From NCBI GenBank assembly GCA_039621445.1, contig CP154954.1, positions 70,126,670 through 70,190,669 of the forward strand: a stretch of 64,000 nucleotides of DNA, written 5' to 3'. The notes under the pieces were generated by a model. That model was not told where the DNA came from, did not search any database, and was given only the letters and a program-made list of their open reading frames with translations. The first letter of the stretch is position 1; the number at the start of each line of letters is the position of its first letter. This document shows positions 24,901 through 33,900 of the stretch, in pieces. The translations under genes were made by a program, and so were the position numbers. This DNA comes from Euglena gracilis (lineage: Eukaryota > Euglenida > Euglenophyceae > Euglenales).

Positions 24901-27900
24901 GGTCATCTGAAAGAAAAGGTTTCGGGTGAGGAGTTATTTGGCAATGTCAACCCTATTTTCTGGGCTCGACGCCTGTATTGCAATTATATTGACATCATCG
25001 GATTTCGGGCCAAGGCTGTGTTCATAGCAGCATGGCTTTGGTCAAAATCTGTGTTTCTAGAAAAACACAGACTCTGACCTGAAACTGACAATGTCCCAAA
25101 ACGGAACAAAAAGGCATTCAAAAAAGGAAACAAAAGGTTGGTCGATTTCCAAGACATCGGAAACCGTTTATGTCAGTCGATTTCCATTCAGGCGCCCATT
25201 TATGTCAATCGATTTCCATTCAGGCGCCCGTTTATGTCGGTCGATTTCCATTCAGGCGCCCGTTTATGTCGGTCAATTTCCATTCAGGCGCCGTTTATGT
25301 CAGTCAATTTTCATTCAGGCGCTCGTTAATGGGCCAAAACCACTTTTTTGACCATATTTCCGTCCAGGCGGTTCGGTCGAATGAATATCAAGACAGGCGT
25401 CGGGCCCAGACAAAATAGGTTTTAGAAAAATCGACCGACACTAACAGATTCAGCAGGGGCGCCGGGCGCGAGCGAGCGAAGCTCGCGCCCGGCGCCCCTG
25501 CTGAATCTGTTACCCTCACCCCCCCCCAAATGCCCCCCCCCAATTTTAATTGGGGGGTCCTTAAGGGAGGTCCATTAGCCAATTAGGGGGGGGGGGACCC
25601 CAATTGGCCAATGGACGTTCCCTTGGCCAACTTTGGCCAATTTCGGCAAGGGCTCAGAAAACCTCCAAAAACGTCCGTTTTGAAAATGTTAAAAATTGCC
25701 GGATAAGAAAAAGTCATGACCAATCCAAAAATGCGCAAAAAATCGACCAATTTTGCACACGTCAAAAATTATGGGGTCGGGGTCCTCGAGCCCCCCCCCC
25801 CTAATTGTCCCCCCCCTAATTGGCTAATGGGGGGTCTGAAGGAGCCCGGCCATTAGCCAAATAGGGGGGGGGGTGAGGGTAGTGTCGGTCGATTTTTGTA
25901 TATAAATTATCCCGATTTTGGCAGTTCTACCTTATGGGGGTGGTGCGGGGTACGGGGGGGGGGGGGGTGGGGGGGGGTCGCGGGGGGGGGGGGGTCACGG
26001 GGGAAGTATGCCACTTTGGAGGTGGTCGGGAGGCAGCATCCATGTTGCTGCATCCCATACGAGAAGGGCGGCACGCATCCTAAAATCGATGATTTTTGGG
26101 TCCAAAAAAATTAATCATTTTTGGCCATTTTTGGGACATTTTTGAACAAAAAAATGCCTTTTGGTTTGAAAGTGGTCATTTTTGGGTGATTTTTATGTCG
26201 TTTTTATATCCAAATTTGGTCATTTTTTTCATTTTTTTGAAACGGTGTATTGGGGCTTCACGCCCGAACCGGCGTTCTGGACGCCGGTTCGGCGCAGAAA
26301 TTTCTGCGCCGAACCGGTGTCCAGAACGCCGGTTCGGGCGGGAAAACGGCGTCCTGGGGACCGAAAATGAAAAGTGCCAAAAAGTGTCCAAAATGGTTAG
26401 TAGACATGTGGCAATCATATCTGAGCACTTTTTGGGGGGTATTTGGCCAGAAATTGGGGTATTTTGTGCAACAATTTCCATTTGGCCAAATCTGGGGATT
26501 TTCTGAAATAGAATACCATGCAGCAGGGCTGAAATCTAAGGCCATCTAAAACCCTTGAGAAGGGTTATCGATCAAGGGGCAACATGGCAGGTGAACAGTG
26601 GATTTTGGAATTTGCGAAAAGGGTCCAAAAATCGTAATTCTGAAAAAACCCAAGGGGTCCAACTAAAATTTCCTAACCATTACTACAAAAAAGAGGTGTC
26701 GGACGCCGGTTCTGTCCAAAGCCCGGCGTTCCAAACGCCGGTTCCGTCCTTCGGACGGAACCGGCGTTTGGAACGTCGGTTCCAAACGTCCGACACCTCT
26801 TGTTTAAGCCGGCGTTTTAGAGACGCCGGGCTCAGGACAGAACCGGCGTCCCCAACCTTCGGCCAAAAGGACACTCCCAGGACCAATCTCCGACCACTGA
26901 TCTGCAATGTCACACCACTATGCACTTCACCAAATTCGGCGATCGCGAGGGTATTTCTGGCTGTGTCAATCGTCCAGGTATAAAATCACCCCTCGATCGA
27001 AAGCTCTTTTCATCAGACGACTGGCGATCACCACCAAATTCAGCCACGTCGCCTGGAGCTCTTATTTTCTGTCAGTGGGGAATCCTAATTTCACAACTCT
27101 GGTGCCCCCCCAAGGCCCTCAGGCCGTTGATTCGAAGAGGAAAAACGTTTCTGTGAGCTTTATTAAGCATCTTAAACCAAAAAATCACTGAAGATTGCGA
27201 CAAGTTTCGACTCAGATTCTGGCCGATCCGACGATCGCGAGCGTATCTCGGGCTGCGTGCAACGTTAGGGTACCAAGTTACCCCTCGATCGAAAGCTCTT
27301 TTCAACAGACGACCAGCGGTGCTCATCAGATCTTTCCACGCTGCACGGTACTCTATTTCCAAATCTGGGCCAATTTTCACCAAATTTGGATATCCACCCT
27401 AGTGGTCCCCGGATGGCAAAATTCATTGTCCTTGATGGTTGAAACACTCATACCAGCACGTTTGGGCCACTTTTGGGCACTTTTGGTGACATTTTTAGGA
27501 ATGAAAATCGGACGCCGGGCTTTGGACAAAGCCGGCGTTCCTAACGGGCTTTAGTACAGAACCGGCGTCCGGAAGCCCGTGGGGGGGGACGCCGGTTCTG
27601 TCCTGAGCCCGGCGTCTCAAACGCCAGCTTAATTCTGAAAAACCCAGGGGAGGGTCCAACCAATTTTGAAAACACCCAGGGGGGGCCAAAATTTCCCAAC
27701 TGTAATTAACATTTCCCAACAATTTTAAAAAATTCCCGGGGGGGGGGTCCAGCCAAAATTTCCCAACCGTACTTCTGAAAAACCCCAGGGGGGGCTCCAG
27801 CCAATTTTTTTTTTCAACCGTGTTTGTGAAGAAACCCTGCCAAAATCTCTGAACCGGAATTCTGAAAAAAAGGGGGGATCAAATCCCAACCATAATTCTG

Positions 27901-30900
27901 GAGGAAAAAAAACCAGTGGGGGCCAACCGAAAATTCGGCATTGCAAATCTGGAAAAATCTGGGGGGGTCCAGCCAAAATTTCCCAATCGTGATTCTGAAA
28001 AAACATAGGGGTGGTCCAACCAAAAAAATTTTCCAAATTGTAATTCTGAAAAAAAAACCTTTCGATTGATGGGTTACCAGGCATCAGACGGATGAAAACT
28101 TCAATCGGCCGATCGACATGGCCATGAGCCCAAAGGATCCCAAAAATGCCCAAAAATGTTCAGAAACTGGGTATTTAGGGCGAAATTAGCCTTTATTCTT
28201 TGAACGCCGGTTCGGGCGTGAAGCCAGAGCCCCTAATCCACGGTTTCTATACAAAAATCGACCGACACTAACAGATTCAGCAGGGGCGCCGGGCGCGAGC
28301 GAGCGAAGCGAGCCGCCCGGCGCCCCTGCTGAATCTGTTAGTGTCGGTCGATTTTTCTGAAACCTATTTTGTCTGGGCCCGACGCCTGTCTTGATATTCA
28401 TTCGACCGAACCGCCTGGACGGAAATATGGTCAAAAAAGTGGTTTTTGGCCCATTAACGGGCGCCTGAATGGAAATCGACTGACATAAACGGCGCCTGAA
28501 TGGAAATCGACCGGCATAAACGGGCTCCTGAATGGAAATCGACCGACATAAACGGGCGCCTGAATGGAAATCGACTGACATAAACGGACACCTGAATGGA
28601 AATCGACTGACATAAACGGTTTCTGATGTCTTGGAAATCGACCAACCTTTTGTTTCCTTTTTTGAATGCCTTTTTATTCCGTTTTGGGACATTGTCAGTT
28701 TCAGCCTGAAACCCGTTTATGTCGACCAATCTTTTGCCTTTATTTTCGGACTGCTTTTTTCTTTTTTCAATCTCTATATCAAGAACTGCGTCTTAAACGC
28801 AGACTCTGACCTGAGTCTGCGTTTCGAAACGCAGACTCAGGCCGAATAACAGAATAACAGACTGAGCGTTTCGAAACACAGACTCAGGCCAGAGTCTGCG
28901 TTTTTTTAGAAACACAGATTTTGACCAAAGCCATGTTGCTATGAACACAGCCTTGGCCCGAAAGCCGATGATGTCAATATAATTGCAATACAGGCGTCGA
29001 GCCCAGAAAATAGGTTTGACATTGCCAAATCACTCCTCACCCGAAACCTTTTCTTTCAGATGACCAGTGATGACAACTGGTTCAGGACAAATTTGCCGAA
29101 TGCTTTTTCTGAAGATCCAGAAAATAATAATCTTAAATACCATCCTTCCGTCTGTTCCATCCAAAGTTCAGCCAGCTGTGATCACCTGGCCACAAAATTT
29201 TGGTTTTTTGTCTGATCCATAACTCCTCCATAACCCCATAGGACCAAAAATGTCGAAAAAAAGGGAAATACAAAATGTCCAAAAAGTCACTAAAAATTCC
29301 CAATCTGACCAGCAACAGATTTCAATGGAATGGAAATCGACCGACATAAACGGGCGCCTGAATGGAAATCGACCGACATAAACGGGCGCCTGAATGGAAA
29401 TCGACTGACATTACACAAAAATCGTCCATGTCACCCGGACACACCGTGTGTCCGGGTTATGGGCGCCGAAGGCGCCCATAACCCGGGTACACGGTGTGTC
29501 CGGGTTACAATGGACGATTTTTGTCTATATCCGTTGACTAAGAGGCCCAAGACACACACTGTGTCTCGTGGAACTTAGCCACGCAATGTCTACCCCGTAT
29601 TTTTTTGCGATTTTTAGTCAAATTTTCAGTTCACGAGGACACACACTGTGTCTCGTGGACTGCCAGTCCACGAGACACAGTGTGTGTCCCAGTCCACGGG
29701 GCGACGGCAGTACAGTTGGGGTTTTTTGGGGACCCCCCCCTCCCCCCCCCTGTACAGTTGGGATTTTTGGGACCCCCCCCCTAGTGCCGACCCGTCAGAG
29801 ACAGATGAAAATTTTGACACCAAAAATGACCTTTTTAGACCAAAAAAAGGCCCTAAAAAATTTTCCGGCGCCTTCGGCGCCGGTTTTTGGCCAATTTTTG
29901 AGGGGGGGGTTGGCAGTACAGTTGGGACCCCAGGACCCTCCCCTCCTGTGTTGAGACAGTACAGCAAAAAGTGCCAAAAAATGCAAAAAAAACTGACCTC
30001 GGGACCCCCCCCCCTGCCAAAGCTCCCACGGGGACACACACTGTGTCTCGTGGACTGCCAGTCCACGAGACACAGTGTGTGTCCTCGTGAACTGAAAAAA
30101 TCAAGAATTCCCCCACTGGTCCGACCAAGCAAGTGCCCCCCAATAACTTGCTTAGAGAGCAAAAGGTTCTCGTGGATCATGAGAGCGAGCAGCCTGGACA
30201 AGTTATTTCGGACAGGCATGATGCTCTGCCACCAATTCATCTTTCACCACATTCCACTATACCTGTCCCTTGCAGCGCGGAAAATGAAGAAGACCGAAAC
30301 ATTCTTTTCGGCAATGAGGAGAACCGCAAACATTCGGAGCACGCACCGGTGCCCAGACATGTAAACATTCCGTCCCTTTTCCCTGCCGTCTCCTCCTCCC
30401 GGGCAAACAAACGCCCTCGTCCTGTCCGTCCCAATTGGGGGGTTGGTACACCCCTCCCCTTCCCCTCTCCGAGGGCCTCGCCGCGCCATTCCCCCCCCTC
30501 CCCCCCCCCCAGCGCCCCTAGCCGGACCCCCTCGCCACGCCACCGGCGATTTTCGCAATTTTTTTGAACGAAATTTTTGGAAATACATCGTACACCCCTC
30601 CCTCCCCGCCCTGGTCGCCGACCCCCTCGCCACGCCATTTACCCCCCCTCCCCCCCCCCCCTATTCGGACCCCCTCGCCACGGCGTACCAACCCCCCATT
30701 GTGGGTTTTGTGGGGTCACCGTTCCTTTGAACCCACCCTGTCGTGAGCTAAATGCTGTGGTCTGTGATGCGTGTGGGCTGTCGTACCACTGGAAGTGTGC
30801 TAACCTGCTGCGTCCCCCAAAGCATGGGTCCTGGATTTGTGAGTCGTGTGTTGGTCAGTAAGGCGTAACGCTGGGCTCCTCGTTACGTCTCCTCGTTGTC

Positions 30901-33900
30901 TGTTATGCCGTTCCGTGTCCCGACGACCATTGTTCCAAATTCGCGCCAACTGTCTCTCAGCTGTTACAGCTCACGGTTGTCCGGTGACCATCTTTCCACT
31001 GCCCTGCTGCATTGCATTAGATGTAGAACACCTCGCATTTCTGGCAAACACCTTTTATTTTTCAGTCCACGAGACACAGTGTGTGTCCCAGTCCACGGGG
31101 ACACACACTGTGTCTCGTGGACTCAGTCCACGAGACACAGTGTGTGTCTTGGGCCTCAGTCCACGGATATAAACGGGCGCCTGAATGGAAATCGACCGCC
31201 ATAAACGGGCGCCTGAATGGAAATCGACCGACATAAACAATTTCAGCCTGAAATCCGTTAATGTCAGTAGAATTTCAAGACAGGCGTCGGGCCCAGAAAA
31301 TAGGTTTTAACAACTATGTCCAGAACGCCGGGCGTGAAGCCGTGTTCCAGAACGCCGGTTCGGGCGGCAGCCCGAACCGGCGTTCTGGAACACGGCTTCA
31401 CGCCCGAACCGGCGTTCTGGACACAGTTTTCGTATCAGAAAAGGAATTTTGTTAGGATTTTCTTCACCGTTACATTTTTTGGGATGCATTTTGGGCCATT
31501 TTTGAAAAAATGGCCCAAAATGGCTATTTTTGAAGGGGAAAAAAAATGCCAAAAAATTCTGTTTTGGTTGCAGAAATGCACCAATTTTTGGCACCTTTTT
31601 TTTAGGGGACAAGATTTTTGGCCATTTTTGGGTGTGGAGGTGCGTTGGACGTTGGGTGCCAAAAAGGGGTTTGGTTGTCCAAATGGAAGGTGGGGTGAGG
31701 ACAATTATTTTCTGCTTTTTGGGGGGTTTTCGTCCACAAAAATTTCATGTTTCCCCTGCCCCCTTTTTGCCATGAAATTCTTTCCTACTTGCGCAATCTC
31801 CCCTATGCCAATGTTTTGGGTCAAATTCATATGGCAAAGAAGCGCCATTGTTTGGGTCGAAAAATTTTTCACCTCAAATCTTGGCATTTCTTTCCATTTT
31901 TAGACCATGTCAAGGCAAATTTTCGATGGTTTGAACCAGAAAATTGATGAAAAGCGACCAAAACCGCCACCTACATCAAAAAGCAGGCTGAAATGATGAA
32001 TGAAAAGAAAGGCAGAAGTGATGAAGGTTGATGCATTGTGTGAAAATCGAAGGCTCGATTCTCGGGTCACGGGCGGGTCACAGGGGGGTCAGGGGGGGTC
32101 ACGGGGGTAGCATGGATTCGAAGTGTGGTTGGGGTGGTTCATAACGAGTTATTTTCAATGAAATTTCCCTTTTGTTTTTTTTGATTTTTTTTTTAACTTT
32201 TTACAGTGGATGAAAACTTCCCCCTCCCCGAAAATTCCCCCCCCTAATTATCCCGATTTTGGTGGTTCTACTGGCGGTGGCTGAAAACTTCCCCCCCCCC
32301 CAGGGCCGCATTTTTCGGACCATTTCAGGGGGGGGGGGGAAATTTTCGGACCCCTGGGAGCTTAAGCCCCGGCCGTGCCACAGAGAACCATGAACTCCAA
32401 CCTAAGATGGACATAGCACCTGTTGGTGCACGAAACTCAAATATGGCTGTTTGTTGAAGACCATTTTGCATTGGACTACAATATTTGTTTCATGATGGTT
32501 CAAAAGGACAAAAAATCGCTACCACGGCATGCATAAAAAAAGGAATTCCTTCCAAAAAGCCCTTGCCTTGCGCCTTTGTTGACTTTTTTTGGAGGGGGGG
32601 ACCGGGCTTTTTCAGGGGGGGGAAATTTTCGGACCCCTGGAAGCATAAGGTAGAACCGCCAAAATCTGGCCGATTTGAGGGGGGGGGGGAATTTTCGGGG
32701 GGGGGGGGAAGTTTTCAGCCACTGCCTGTACCTTATGCTTCCAGGGCCCGAAAATCCCCCCGAATGCCCGCCCCCCCCAAAAAGTCAACAAAGGCGAGAG
32801 GGAAGGGCTTTTTGGAAGGATGACTTTTGCCTCTTTGATTTTTTGTCCTTGTGAACCATCATTGGTGCTCTTTAGCACCACCCTGAAACAAATGTTGCAG
32901 TCCAATGCAACATTTGAGTTTTGCAAGCCAGCATGGCATGGTGCTATGCCCATCTTGGGTTCAGATTCACCTCAAATCTTGGCCTTTTTTCATTTTCTCT
33001 GGACCATATGTCTTGGCTCCGTGCGGAAAATCGCGGGTGACCAAATTGCGGGTCGGGCCGACCTGGTCGGCCCGACCTGTGGTCGGCCCGACCTGTGTGG
33101 GTGGCTGACCGACCTGTGTGGGTCGGGCCAACCAGGTCGGGCCGACCCACAATATTCCGCACTACCCCCCCCCCTTTTTGGATTTTTAAGCCCCCCCCCT
33201 GAAAAAAACTTATGTCCAAATCACCCCAAAACCAGTCAAAACCCACTGAAATGGCTCCAGAACCCCCCAATCGGGGGTGAATATGCCAAAACTTGGGGGC
33301 AAAATGCCCATTTTTGGCCACTTTTGGGAAAAGCATAGGGGGTGCTCCCCGGGCAGTCAATTAGGGGGGGGGTTGAAACATTTTTCAAAGGGGGGGGGCG
33401 TTTGGTCAATTAGGGGGGGGGGTAACAAAATGCCTTTGCTGCCGGACCGTTTTGTGAGCATGCGCAATCAGACACCCACTGTCGGAGGGCGCCTTCGGCG
33501 CCCTTGGTCGTCTAGCGGGGGGGGGGGGTGCGGGGGGGGGGTGCGGGGGTGGTGGCAGCCCCCCCCCCCCCCCCCCCGCTAGACGACCAAGGGCGCCGAA
33601 GGCACCCTCCGACAATGGGTGTCTGATTGCGCATGCACACAAAACGGTCCGGCAGCAAAGGGATTTTGCTATTGGGGGGCGGGGGGGGGGGGTGCGGGGG
33701 GCCCCCGCCCCCCAATAACAAAATCCCTTTGCTGCCGGACCGTTTTGTGAGCATGCGCAATCAGACACCCACTGTCGGAGGCGCCTTCGGCGCCCTTGGT
33801 CGTCTAGCAGGGGGGGCTGCCGCCCCCCCCCCCCCCGCACCCCCCCCCGCCCCCCAATAACAAAATCCCTTTGCTGCCGGACCGTTTTGTGTGCATGCGC

